Part shown: positions 21,406 to 33,643 of the stretch, piece by piece
Numbering within the stretch: the first letter of the stretch is position 1
Layout of the letters: each line of letters starts with the position of its first letter
NCBI GenBank assembly: GCA_007449985.2
Contig: VIIQ02000051.1
Span: 434,001-498,000 of the forward strand
Origin: Desmodesmus armatus
Lineage: Eukaryota > Chlorophyta > Chlorophyceae > Sphaeropleales > Scenedesmaceae
DNA: 64,000 nucleotides
Direction: 5' to 3'
The notes under the pieces: generated by a model
Databases searched by the model: none
The model's input: the letters and a program-made list of their open reading frames with translations, nothing else
Told to the model about the DNA's origin: nothing
Translations under genes and position numbers: made by a program

Positions 21406-22754
21406 ATCCTCGGCGATGTCTTCCACTGCCTGGCTGTACTGCTCAAAGGCTGAGAGTACTGCCTGGTGGCGGGAGCCACTCAAGGATACTGACTCGCCAG
21501 GTGCAACCAACTGCAGCTCCCACCTGCAGCAATGTACAGCACCAACACACCAAACTTGAAACAGGGCGTGTGCTATGCTGTGCTGTGCTGGGTCAACCAG
21601 CATGGCAGGCAACAGGCGCCAGCAGCCAGAGCAGCTGAAGGTGTTGTGATGATGATCTGGGTCCAAGGATGGCGGGCTTGGTGGATGTGAGGGGCTGTGC
21701 TTTGCCGCAGGGGGAATTCACATGTTGCTGAATCAGCCGCAAGATCGACTGCGGGCAGGCTGCGGTGTTGTGAGCGTGCTGGGCGCATTCAAGACCAATG
21801 AAGTGCAGACAACGTGGTGCAGAGAAAAGACACAAGCAGCCGCCAAATGTGCCAGCTCCTGCGGTGGGTGGCCGATTGACTGCAAAAATGGCAGCAGCCA
21901 GCCTGTCAGGTCACAACAGGAGACACACTTGGCTGGTAGGGGCCACAGCACCTGTATGTCAACCAGAGTTGACAGCAATGAGTGGCCCAAGAGAGCAACA
22001 CGCACCAACTGCACATCGAGGACCCATCACAGCTTGAGCTTTGTGTCACTGAATTTTTTTGTCACGAATTGGTTTTTCTATTCATGTTTGATTTTCAATT
22101 TAATTAAATTTATTTAACAGGATTTATTATCATGGAGAATGCAGGTGCAGGGGCCCCACCTTGGGTCACTGCCATTGGCATTGGCTGTGTAGTCCTTCAC
22201 CTTGACATCATCACCCGTGCCTTTGCTGCTGCTGCTGCTGCTGTTTGTTGCCCCTGTCAGCTGCATGCAGTAGTCATACACAGGGTTGCCCTGTGTGCCA
22301 TGGAACCATGTTGCACCCATTTCTACAGGACCTGAGTGCAGGAGCCCTCTCCTGGCTCTGCCACCAACCACTGACTCCGCCTCTAATAGGGTCACCACCA
22401 CCCGGCCTTGGGCCTCCTGCAGTAGAGACCTGGGGTGATAGAAACCACACAGCATAGGGCATAAGGTGATGTATGGAGATCTACAGCAGCGTTGCTTACT
22501 GCAAGCCCTGGCAGGTACTGGTAGTCATGGAAACACACGGGCACAGCACAGGAGCTGCCAGTGTAGTTTGTACTATATTGAAGCACCATCAGCACACAAT
22601 TGGTCACAGCAGCATGCATGCACACATGTCTGCATTGGTGCATCTGAGCCTAAGCCAAGACTTGTCAAGCAGCTACTGACCTAGCAGCCGCCAGCCCCGC
22701 AAACCCTGACCCCACCACTGCCACATGGCGTTTGACGTCAACAGCTAGGTTCAT
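18368..22754 (-). CDS. FAD-dependent polyamine/amine oxidase
   Basis: Exons on the minus strand are 22754-22681, 22429-22160, 21523-21086, 20360-20254 and 19986-18368; all phases agree and give 835 residues from an ATG. The FAD-binding loop VAVVGSGFAGLAAAR is at residues 11-25. It is followed by the LLEAE-VVGGRARR and PVEMGATWFHGTQGNPVYD motifs, ALAEALAAEAQGLGLQLHLG, DACVVTCSLGVLK, HFRGSYSYPSP and FAGEATSRVHMGTVHGAFNSG near the C-terminus. This is the full flavin amine oxidase order; the GSYSYPSP and HGAFNSGVREA motifs fit the spermine/spermidine oxidase branch, which oxidises polyamines and releases hydrogen peroxide. LSD1-type demethylases share the fold, but no SWIRM domain is seen. Low-complexity Q, A, S and G inserts account for the excess length over the usual ~500 residues. 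The C-terminus (FWL) is not a canonical peroxisomal signal. Confidence 0.92.
20705..21065. repeat. AT-rich islands inside amine oxidase intron 3
   Basis: Two blocks (20715-20800 and 20960-21065) are almost purely A/T with words such as AATATATTATTCTATT and TTGAATAATTAAATCAG, in sharp contrast to the GC-rich surroundings. A third such block lies in intron 2 at 22045-22130. Confidence 0.7.
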
Positions 22755-24945
22755 AGGGGCTTGCTGCCGCAGCAGCATGTGCCACTGCTACAGATCGATC
22801 ACGCGCGGAAAATGATCGGACGGACAGCGGCTCACATACACGTGACAGGTAAATATATTTATCACTGCTGATGAGTGCACGTGTCCCCATGGGGTTCATG
22901 AACCACGGTGTTGTTGCATGACGTAATCAAGGGGTGCAGGCTTTGTGGCTGTCCGCAGGGATGTTCAACACACATAATAGCATACAAAAGACAGAAAGCA
23001 CAAGGTATAACTGCAAGACGAGTTTTGCGAGTGTCGCACTGGAGGTGTGCAGACATGACAGGTGAAAAGATGCACAATTGCGCGAAGCAGGGTAATACGT
23101 TCACTACACGAGTGCCATGATATTTTTTTGATGTCGATATAGGTATGTATGGCTGTTAGAGCCATGTGGCAACCTCTTTGCAATTGTGGGCAGGGATTTG
23201 GGGGGCGGGGGGTGTTACAAGTGGATCCGTTGGGGTGCGTGCAGGGGCGCGGTGTGGAAATGACCATCACTCTTTGCCTGCCTTGATGTCGTTCTGGCTG
23301 GCAGTGCAGTCGTATTGATGATCACCCTAAGGATGTTTGCACTACTGAGCAGTTTTCCTTCTCCTGATGCTGCAGGAGCATGGTGCGTAACTTCGTTGAG
23401 GCAGTTTGTCTACACAAAATTTTTATTCTGAATGTCTTAAGGATTGTATCGATTGTCGTCAAGCTTAGTGTCTTACACATACAGAGCACAGGCCAAGCCC
23501 TCAAGCTACTGCAATAGGGTCATCATTTAATGTGCGACGGCCGCCGATCAGATACATGCCAGTTACAGCGACTCCACAACCACAAGTCTATGTTGCGTCA
23601 GCACACAACCAAAGGCACCACACGGGTGTGTCTATTGCCTGCACCAATAAAATATATAGTACGTACGTGTATCACACCAACAGATGCTACAGGATGCCCA
23701 GAGGTTGCGATGACTCATCATCCACAACCGCCCCACCAGCCAGACATCCCGACAGCTGTGTCAGCAACCACAAACTAACACCGTAAAAAGGTTACTACCG
23801 ACAAACCAAATGATTCAAAAGAGATCATGCCTTCTCAACCCATGTGGATGTGGGAGAGGCACCAAAGTAGAACAGAACGCTACAACAGTCTGGGGTAATT
23901 GGAGCCACAAGAGGCCAAATGAAGAAAGCAGCATATGGCAGCAATGCATGCTGGACCACTGCATCCAGCTGTCACCAGGGTTGAGGGTCTGCATTCCCTC
24001 AACCCTAAACCCCAGACCCTGCAGGCTGGCGAGCACTGGCTCAGTGCTGGCCTGTTTTTGTGGAGGCAGCAAAGCCAGGCCTGCCTTGTGGACTGCAGGC
24101 CTGACCTGCAGCTCTTGCGTCCACACCTGCACGTTGGCACCGGCCAAAGCCCCCCGCAACAGCAACACCCCTTGAACGCCCATCCCATGCTCCATCTCTA
24201 GTGGTGCTGCTGTAAGAGCTGCAAACCGGATGGCCGGTCACACAATCTAGCCTTGCAGCCAGCGGGCACCCAGGTCAAAAACAACCACAGCGACAAGCAA
24301 GCGCGGGTGAGGTAACAGACGACACGAAGGGTAATACCCTAGCAACTGACACCCCGGTGCCAACTGCAACAGACTGGCAACTGACATAACACGGCAAAGT
24401 TGTGGTGGTAGCACCACAGCCCAGCACAGCTGCAACAGACCTGCAGCAAGCACTGAACCCCATAAATCAAAGGCTGTGTGAACACTTTCGCAAGGTAAGG
24501 CTACAGGATAACTCAGCACAAGCGCCATGGAGAGTTGACATTCATCATTCATGGGGATACAAGCCACGCTTGTGCAGCACAAACTTTTGAACCTGGCCAG
24601 CTCGAGTGTTAACTGCTGCTGCCAGGACCTCCCTGCATCTGGTGGCAACGGGGAAGGGAGCGCAACAGGCAACGCAAGTAATGACACCGTGCAACCAAAG
24701 ACACGCACACGTACGTACGCACTGCTAAGGCTACCATCATGGTGCACACAGATACCCTAACAACACACACCAGCTGCCGCGGATGGGCCCAAAAACAATC
24801 GACATGGCAAATGGCGAGTGTTGTCAGAGCATGTTGAAGTGACGAGGCTGCTGTAGGGTTTAGGGTTGTGCTACAAAGCACACGACAGCACAACTCAAAC
24901 CACTACAGTGCCCCGCTACACCTGGGAACATGTGTTGCCACACTC

Positions 24946-25017
24946 AGATCAACAGCGCTACTGAGAAGCAGATCGACAACACTAGTGAGGAGCAGATCAA
25001 CAGCGCTAGGAAGGAGA
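24946..25017. repeat. 24-bp tandem repeat x 3
   Basis: Three units of AGATCAACAGCGCTA-type sequence, 24 bp each. The length is a multiple of three, so frames are kept across it. Confidence 0.7.
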
Positions 25018-26564
25018 AGTGCTCGATCACACCCCTGCAGCCGGGTGATCAAGTAAACAAGGCATCGGTATGCGGCATCACTGCCGCCTAAGTGTGTAGC
25101 CTCACAGCTTTCCATGGTCAAGCGCATCAGCAGAATCAATGGCGGCAGTGGAACAAACAACACGCCCCCATCCACACGGCGAGCTGCTTGTGCCTTGCAC
25201 AAGGCCTTGCAGCACATTCTGCATAACATAGGTGCAACCACCACGCCCTGTGGGCGTGCAAGCAGTGGCAGAGGCGCAGAGGCCCAAACCATCGGACACC
25301 ACGAAACCAACATGCTCCTGCAGCCATAGAGCGATGGTATCAACATGCCAGGTGTATTTCGGGACAAGCAGCACCATACATGGCGCATGGCTGGTGTAAG
25401 GTGCTCGATAATCAACACAGCGCACCCGAGACATAAGCAGCAGCGGTCGACAGCCACCCCGCGCACATCCAAAGCGGAAGAATGTGACACCTTGCCTGAA
25501 CACAGAGGCTGAAAAGGATGCTTCCCTCTCGCCCGCATATTTGCCATTGACGGATGACTTCCACAGCTTTTGATGCCTGAAAAGGGGAACAGCGCCCATG
25601 CTTACACGACCCTGCGCCTGTGCTTTCCTGTCCCCCCCGAGCAGCCTCATTCCTATCATGAGAGGGGCATGCAGACCCAAACCCTACCCAGAACCGCATC
25701 AGAAAATAACTCGGACCAAGAACAAACACCCCCAACCTTGGGCAGTCATTGCCAGCTGCCCGTGCTTGAGTCTGTCATACCGACACAGCACGAGTGTGGT
25801 GCCTGTGCCTGCTGCAAACAGACACATGCGAGGATGCCTAAGCACCTCAACACAAAGCAAACCTGTCCAGAAAAGGTGACTGCCCCTCACGGCAGCTGCA
25901 GCCAGATTATCGGCTAGGAAGCAGCTCTTATGCACCACACGCCAGAAGCCTGCAATGCCTCAGAGATGCCCTGCCGCAGATTGCGAATCACCTTGCCATG
26001 GCTACCAACCCTGCCAACAGCATACCTATGTGCCGCAGCCCAACTTTGGAATGTCACAACATTGGATCGTTGCTGCATGGGCTGGATGATCTGCCTGTGT
26101 CTACACACATGGATGATGCCCGGCTTCGACCGATACAGACACGACTTCTGCATGCCATGACGGGAGGGGTAGACGTCGCCCAAGCGATTCAATCGGGGCG
26201 CGCACAGCACCTTTGCCAGCAGCATGCACAGCACACAGTGCCAAGGGAAAGCACTCACACCGAGTGCTGGCCGCTGTGCAGCTGCGGCAAGTGACATGCA
26301 TGCAAAAAACAATCACCCAGAGAAAACACCCAACACACCCATCTCCAACCGGGTGCTGGCACACGCGCAACTGTAGCACACCTGCTAACTGTCGCCCCTG
26401 CCAACAAATCTGGCTATGATACCGGATCTGAGAAGGCTCGACAACCAGCTGCCGCAAAAACGCACAGAACTAAAGGACCACTGCACCTTCTGGCGCTCCG
26501 ACAGCCACTGCCAACGTGCAGAACCCGTAGTGCAGTGGTCATCGGGGAATGACCGAGCTGGGGG

Positions 26565-26625
26565 GTAACCATAGAGTAATATACTATACGGGGTACCATA
26601 TGGTAATATACTATACGCTGGCTGT
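26565..26625. repeat. Short AT-rich tandem repeat
   Basis: TAATATACTATACG preceded by ACCAT occurs twice within 60 bp. There is no coding context. Confidence 0.5.
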
Positions 26626-28218
26626 GTGGTGTTGCGTGTAATAGCTGCAGGTGCGAGAGGCCTCATAGATTTCGCAATGACAAGAGATCCAAGCACGGCA
26701 CAGCGCAGCGCGGCTAACCCTGGCCCCAGTACAGCTGAATCAAGCAACCGCGAATGCCTTTGACAGCTGACACGCACAAATCCCGCTGCACACCCGCTGT
26801 AAGATGCACTTCCGTCTGGCAGTCGCACAGCTGCAACCGATACAAAGTGGCCAGCAAGGCACAACAGCCGACTAAGCAACGGGCCGGCAGGCTTTTACTC
26901 AGCAAAGCAAGTTGAAACTGTTAAGTTTCAAGGTGCAGCATGGCAATCCGGGACTGCTCTGTCGGTGCTGTCCACGTACGCCGCATCCGTCACATACCCA
27001 GATACTACACACACACTGGCTGCTCACCACCAGACCCCAGGTCATTGCTTTCGGCAGCAATCAAGCTTCACACTGCACACAGAGGCACACCAAGCAGCAT
27101 ATGGTATTTGACACACAGCCAGCCAGACGGTACACCAGCACCAGACAGCACAGCACAGCGCGGGACAGCACACCCAAAGCAATCGAGAAAGAAATGCTGC
27201 TGAACTCCTGCCTGCAAGTGTCTGGCGGTAAGTTAGGTATCCAAGATCTGCAGTACTTGTTGTACTGCCGCATCGTTCCCTGGCAGTACGGAAAGCTGGC
27301 GGCAGCCCTCATCGCTGCCCAGGGCTGCTCGCCTACGGTGAATCAAGCACACGCGCGGCAAGCGCCCCCAGCCTTGACGCTGGAAGAGTTGGCAGTTAAA
27401 GAGCTCGGGCTGTGCTATGGTTAAGAGCCCCCCATTGCTGACAGTACCATACCAACAAGCAGCGGAAAGAAAACAATGGTAAACCTGGCGGGCAGGGGCC
27501 ATTAGCGGTAAGCTCTGCCCCCAAGTAGGGCAAGAAAAGCCTGCAAGGGCAACCAGCAAGGTATCCCGCTAGGCAAACTGGGTGCCACAGCACCTACGCC
27601 GCAGTACCATGTGTCTAAAGCGCGTCAGAGCCTAGCTAGCGAACGCAGTGACTGCCACCCCGCTGCTTCAACAACAAGCAACCCACCCAACCAACCAAGC
27701 AATCAACCAACGTACGGAGCAACTGGAAAACGGAGCGCAAGCAAGAGGACATCGGAGCAGGTGAGTTCACATGACCTGTAAGGGATCACAACACACCTAG
27801 TAGAGCTAGGCAGTCGGCCAACGGCTCGACACACAGAGTGCTGAGTAGCACCAGCTGGGCAAGACATACAGTTGCATAAACATGAATGAGCGCAACACCA
27901 CTGTCAATGGGCAGTCCAGCAAGGGGCGATGTAAGATTGGCAGTGTGAGGATTGGCAATTTTTCAGCGCAGCACAAAGCTATGCCGACCACTGCTAATCA
28001 TAGAGAGCACCTGGAGCATCAGACATTGCGCCTACAAGCAAAACAAGCCTGCACATACCGGCTCTCACTCTGCACCTAGACACAACGATGGAGAAATGAC
28101 ATCAGTGAATGCAGCACAGTTAGCGCAACCACCATATCGAGTGCCAAGGGTAGCTCAACCTGCCCTGTGCAAGCCAGGACGACGCTGCTGACTTCAAACT
28201 CACACTCAGCAAAGCAAG

Positions 28219-28253
28219 ATGGGTTTAGGGTTAGGGTCCCTAACCCTACACCC
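28219..28253. repeat. Head-to-head telomere-like motif
   Basis: GGGTTTAGGGTTAGGG is followed immediately by TCCCTAACCCTA, an inverted arrangement of plant/green-algal telomere-type units. Single related words (GGGTTTAGGGTT at about 24858, CAACCCTAAACCCC at about 24000) lie in the same gene-poor block. Confidence 0.7.
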
Positions 28254-28392
28254 TTATGCAGCAAGGTACCCACTCCTCGTCATAGTACAGCACAGTACAG
28301 TACAACACAGCACAGCACAGCACAGTCTCCAGTACAGCACAAAGAAGGCAGCTGGGAGGGCAACACCAGCACCACATGTGCTTGCGCTCCTC

Positions 28393-31300
28393 CTAGCCTG
28401 AGAGCACCCCCAACATGTCCTGACCGCCCGGCCAGTCCTCCGCCAAATCATTCTGCAGCCACGACAGCAACAAATCCTCCTGTTGGCGTTCATGAGCTGA
28501 ATCGATCAGCAGCCCATCACCGCCTGCAGCAGCAGTCAGGGGGTCTCTCTGCATGGGCATCTGCCCTGCTGCTTCCTGCTGCTGCTGCATGGGCTGGCTG
28601 ACGCCCAGCCCTAAGCCCTGCTGCTGCTGTTGAAGCTGCTGTTGCTGCTGCTGAAGCTGCTGCTGCATCTGCTGCATGCGCTGCTGCTGCTGGAGCTCGG
28701 CTAGCATCGCCATCTGCTGCTGCTGTTGCTGCTGTTGCACCTGCATGGGTTGCTGCTGCTGCTGCTGCTGGGTGGGGACCATGCCCCTGCCTGCTGCAGT
28801 GGCAGCGGCGGAAGCTGGTGGCTGGGGCCCTGAGGATGGCATCTGCAGGCTCGCTGCGTTGGCACCCTGCTGCTGCTGCTGCTGCTGCTGGCTCGCCTGC
28901 TTTTCAGCCTTGGCTTTCGTTCGCCTGCCCTGCTGCCTCCGAGTGGCAAGCTGGTACGGCGTCTGGTCCAAATCATACTCACCCGCTGCCGCTGCTGCTG
29001 CTGCTGCTGCACCTTCGCCGGCCCCACCACCAGCAGCAGCAGCACCTGCTGCGTCGGGCTGTTGCATCAGAGACTGCGCATTCCACTGCAGCGGCTGAGA
29101 GCCTGACAGAGAGGTCGCTATGCCCCAGGGCGACTGCTGCTGCTGCTGCTGCAGCTGGGTCTGCAGCATCTGCTGCTGCTGCCGCTGCGCTTGGCTCTGC
29201 GGCTGCTGCAGCTGATGCTGCACAAAGGGATCATTAGGCCAGGCGGCCATGTGCTGGCCCTGCTGCTGCTGCTGCTGAAGCATGCTGGCGGCGGCTTGAA
29301 GCTGGCCCTGCTGCTGCTGCTGCTGGTTGAGGAGGGTTGAGTCATCCATCAAGTTGTACCCCATCCCCATGGCTGCATTCAAGGCCCCGCCTGCCGCCGC
29401 GAACATGCTGCCTCCAGGCCCAAAGGCCCCCTGCATCAGCAGCTGCTGCTGTTGCTGCTGGGGCAGCAGCGGCTGCGACTGCTTGAGGGTAATCAGCTGC
29501 GTGATCATTCTCTCTATGGCTCCCATATGGTCTAACAGCCCGGGGGCCGACCGCTGCAGTACTGAGTGCAGCATTGTGCGCGTCTGCACAAGCTGCGCAG
29601 TATTGAGCTTAGTCAGAATGCGCACCAGCGCGCGAGCCTGCTGAGTGATCACTGCTGCATCAGCGGCACCGCCAGCGGAGCCTGTGGATCCTGTGGCCGT
29701 GCTACCAGCCTGCCGAAACAGCGCAGCAAGGCCCCCGCCAAGCGGACCGCGCTCGGCGGCCCTTGCGGCCGCGTCGTCCATACCCCCGCCTCCAAACTGC
29801 ATCGCGTCTGTGAGGCCGCCGTGCATTTGCATCTGCATCCCTTGCTGACCAGGGAGGAACATCAGCGCTCCGCTGCTCTGCGGTGTGGTGTCCATGCCGT
29901 TCCCGCCCGCCGCCGCTGCAACAGCGCCGGACAGGTCGTTCTGTGTGATCTGCCTGCCCCGCTTCCCCAACCTGCGGCTGCCGCTGCTGGGTTGCTGCGG
30001 GTGTGGAGGTGCGCCATCGCTGCTGGCAATGTCTGAGCTAGACATACTGCCGTGCTGGCCTCCCTCAGAAGCTGCACCGGCTGCAGGAGGGCCACCCCCT
30101 GGTGCGCACAAAGCAGCAGCAAGGGCAGGATCAAGCCCCATCCCGCCACCCAGCGCGGGGTCAAGCCCCAGGCCGCCTGCTGCTGCAGCGGCCTGCGGCG
30201 ACAGCATCCCGTGGTCCTTACCATCCCCGGGAACGGGTGCGCTCCCTGCCCGCTGAGGGTGCTGACTGGCACCAGGCTTTCCCGCCATATTAGTCATCGC
30301 CTTGCTGCTGCGCTGGCGGTAGAAGACCAACGGCGCCTTGCCGCGCCTGCTGCCCTGCCCATCGCCTGGCATGCTCTGCGGACGCGGACCAAACGCCCCC
30401 GGCACAGCCGCGGCTGCTGCTGCTGCAGATGCGGTTGGGGTAGGTGCTGCAGCTCCTGCGCTGTCTATAGGCCCTAGACCAACCAGCAGGCCCTCTAAAC
30501 CCTGGTGTTGGATGCCCATCTCTGTCTGCTGCTGCAGCTGTGTCAGGGCCCGTTTGAGTACCACGCGAGCTAAGGCCGGCTGCTTCTGCTGCAGCTGGAG
30601 CAGCTGCTGTAGGGCGTTGGGGGCCAGGGTGGCCAGCACGGCTGTGAGCTGCTTCCTAGGGAGGGAGCGGATGGGGTCCGCTCCACCACCTGCAGGACAC
30701 CATGCAGTAACAGGAGATACAGCGTACGGTCTTGTACGTGTGTGACGTCAGCTTTCGCTGCTGTGCACTTGTGTTTGAAAAAATTGCATCGACGGTGGAG
30801 CAGCAGTTGGGGGTCCCATATGTCCATACGTGACATATGCATGCACGTGTGACTAATCTGCAACCTTGCGAGGGCCTGCGTTCCAAGACATGCATACACG
30901 CACATGCGATGCATACGGTATGCAAGGTTGTTCCAATTGCCTGCAGGGCATTATGTGCTGGATGTGCTGCTGCTTGTTCAGAGGTATGTACTGAGGTACT
31001 GCTGATTAGTAACCAGTGATTACCTGATGCAGGAGAAGGGAGACCCATCGGCCCTGTGCTGGCAGCAGTGCCCAGCATAGCAGGGGACAGGGGACCATCA
31101 AAGCCCAGGCTGGGCGCTGACCCATAACTCGGGAGCAGCAGCTGCTGCTGTTGGTGCTGCTGCTGCATGTCCAGCTGCTGCATCTGCGCAGACACGGCAG
31201 CAGCTGACATCCCCATGCTCATGCTCATGCCGTTGCTACTGCCGTTCAGCAGCAGCTGCAGCATGCCCCCAGGAACAACCTGCGGCTGGCTTGTGCCTTG

Positions 31301-33643
31301 GGTTCCTGGAGTGTCCTCTAAACCCTTCGACGCTGCCGCAGCGGCTGCAGCGGCTGCAGCAGTGGCAGCCGCCGCTTGCTGTGCCTTCTGCTGCTGCTTT
31401 TTATGCTTGGCGAGGGCAAGCCTGCTGCGCATGCGTGCTGATGTCCTTCGGCCGGACGCTGCCTGCTCAACCTCCCCATCAGACATAGCTTCCGCTGTGT
31501 CTACCTCCACGCTACCATTGCTCTCGCCTGGGACCGAGTTACTCGGCCCGATACCGCTCCTGCTGCTGCATGCAGGCAGCGGCGGTTTAGCATTCGACCC
31601 TGCCGCTGCCCCGCCAAAGCCCTGCGCCTGGCCCAGAGGGTTTTGCGCGTAGCCAGGACCCAGTAAACCCCCGTTGCGCGCACTCAGCAAGCCCTGGTCC
31701 ATACCTGGCCTCGAAGCATCAACCGACATGGGGGCTTGCAGACTAGCGAGGCTCATATCACCTGACGGGGAGGGTATCTGCAGCCTGCACAGGTGGTTCA
31801 TAGTTGAACGCATGCCCGAGTCCATGCTAGGTGCTGCTTCTGGCAGAGAGGCACCCGCAGCAGGGCCAGCTGTGAGGGGAAAGGCCCCTGCAGCAGCTCC
31901 GGCAAAGCCCTGCAGGGCTGCCTGCATGCTGCCTGCTGCGCTGGCATTGACCCCTGGTGCTGCCATCCCTTCCAGAGCCTGCGAGGCAGCTGCTGCTCCT
32001 GCTGCTGCACCAAAGTCATCACCCGTGAGCGCTTGCTGCTGCTGCTGCTGCTGTTGACCCCCTAGGCACCCAGTGCGGCCTGCGCTGGGACCTGTCCCTA
32101 GCGGCAGTTGCTGCTGCTGCTGCTGCTGGAAGGCCACGAGTGGTGAGCTCATGCCGACTGGCAGGGACACCATGCGGGCTAGGTCTCCCAGGACCTTGAA
32201 GTCACCAGTATTGGTGTCCTGGTAAGGCAACAGCAGCAGTACAACTCTGTTATAGTCTTGTTTCGTGTGTAGCCATTATTATTCGTTGAAACGTTCTCAA
32301 CAGAACTTGAAGGGTTGCAGATAGAACAGCAACTGCTGCTGCAATGAGATAGAAAGGGTCTGCCGCCACCCTAAACCTTTACCCTTGAAAATGTGTGCTG
32401 GGCATAGTAAGGTTCTACCACCAGCCAAAAGCTTAAACCCTGGACACACCTGCAGCATAGACTCCAGGAAACCCAGGTCCAGTAGGTCATCCCCTCCCTC
32501 CGCCAGCAATGCCGCTGCTGTAGCTGCTGAGCAGTTGCCACCCGCAGCATCCAATCCAATGCCAGCTGTACCCACAGCAGCAGCATCAACAGCAGCAGCA
32601 GCAGCAGCAGCGGCTGGCTGCTCTGTTGGCATGGCCTCGCCTGGCAGCTGCTGACCCCCCGGCTGCACACCACCAGCAGCAGCAGCAGCTGCCACGTCCT
32701 GCTGCTCCTGCTGAGTGGGGTTCCCTGCCGCTGCTGCCATTGGGGTGCTGCCGGGCACCTGTGTGGACTGCTGCTGCTGCTGCTGGTATTGACCTTGTCG
32801 CTGCTGCTGCAGCTGCTGCAGGAGCTGCTTTTTCATGGCCTGCCGCTCGAGCAACGCGCCTTCAGCAACGCCTGCTGCTACTTTGAGGGCAGGCAGGGTA
32901 GCAGACGCACTGCCGCCCTGCTGCACCCGTAGCTGCAGCTGCTGCAGCAGCGCGGCGCCTGCATCCTGTGCTGCTGCGTCCTGGTTGCTGCTGCCTAACA
33001 GCGCTGCAGCACCAGGCCCTGCCTGCCCTGCAGGACTCGTGAAAGACGGCCAGGGAGTTGTGCTGACACCTGTGCCTGTCTGAGATGCCAGTAAGCTGCT
33101 GCTGGTGCCAGTAGTACTGAGGTCTCTCAGTGCAAATAAGTCCGGCAGGTCACCTTGCTGCTGCTGCTGCTGCTTACCGGCCTGCAGCCGTTCCAACAGC
33201 TTCCGCTGCTGCAGCTGCTGCAGCAGCAGGGGCTGCTGCTGCGGGTGCTGCATCTGTCCTGCATTGGCCTGCGTGCGCAGCTGCTGCTGCTGCTGTTGCT
33301 GCTGGGCGGCGGCGGCGGCGGCCTTGCTTGACCTGTTGAGGTCCGCGAGTAGCAGGTCATCTGTGTCCCCCTCGTCCAATATCTCAAACAGGAGGTCTGC
33401 CAAGCTGCCTTGCCGCTCTACTGGCTGCATCGGCAAAGGCAGATCCAACAGTCCTGCAGCAGCGCCCTGCAGGCCTGTAGCTGGGGCCGGCATGGTCCCT
33501 GCAGGCAGAGCCCCACTGTGCCCTGTGCCTTCAGCAGCTGCTGCTGCCGGTGTTGTGCATGTGTTGGCTGCGTCTCCAGCTGAATGCAGCTGGAAGTCAG
33601 CTGTGGCTGTGGCTGTTATCCACGTGTCTAAAGCAGCCTGCAT
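28393..33643 (-). CDS. Very large Gln-rich protein, probably nuclear; function unknown
   Basis: Exons are 33643-32450, 32218-31024 and 30689-28393; the junction phases fit and give 1561 residues. The start ATG at 33643 is the first in a frame that begins 3' of a stop; an upstream exon is possible. The N-terminal part has an acidic, hydrophobic patch (QGSLADLLFEILDEGDTDDL, about residues 85-104) like an activation region. The middle has a basic patch (RRTSARMRSRLALAKHKKQQ) that could be an NLS. The last exon opens with a helical block, SLPRKQLTAVLATLAPNALQ and QLLQLQQKQPALARVVLKRA, and holds a second one (ARALVRILTKLNTAQLVQTR). Long polyQ and polyA runs fill the rest, and the end is acidic (LLLSWLQNDLAEDWPGGQDM). 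A transcriptional co-regulator is an inference from composition; I recognise no family. Confidence 0.6.

Larger units (their letters stand above)
22755..28392. other. Gene-poor region with degenerate minus-strand frames
   Basis: Minus-strand frames of 100-214 codons recur (23815-24195, 24247-24747, 24903-25547, 25102-25680, 25914-26312, 26385-26879), switching frame often. Some pieces have Trp/Cys/His-rich stretches that recall the post-RT part of LINE-like elements, but I cannot anchor a motif. The plus strand is CA-rich throughout. A degraded retroelement is the most likely content; no functional gene is supported. Confidence 0.3.

Noticed and set aside
24903..25680. Overlapping minus frames of about 200 codons that might be a gene
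   Set aside because: No motif, frequent frame changes and no splice model; treated as possible retroelement debris.
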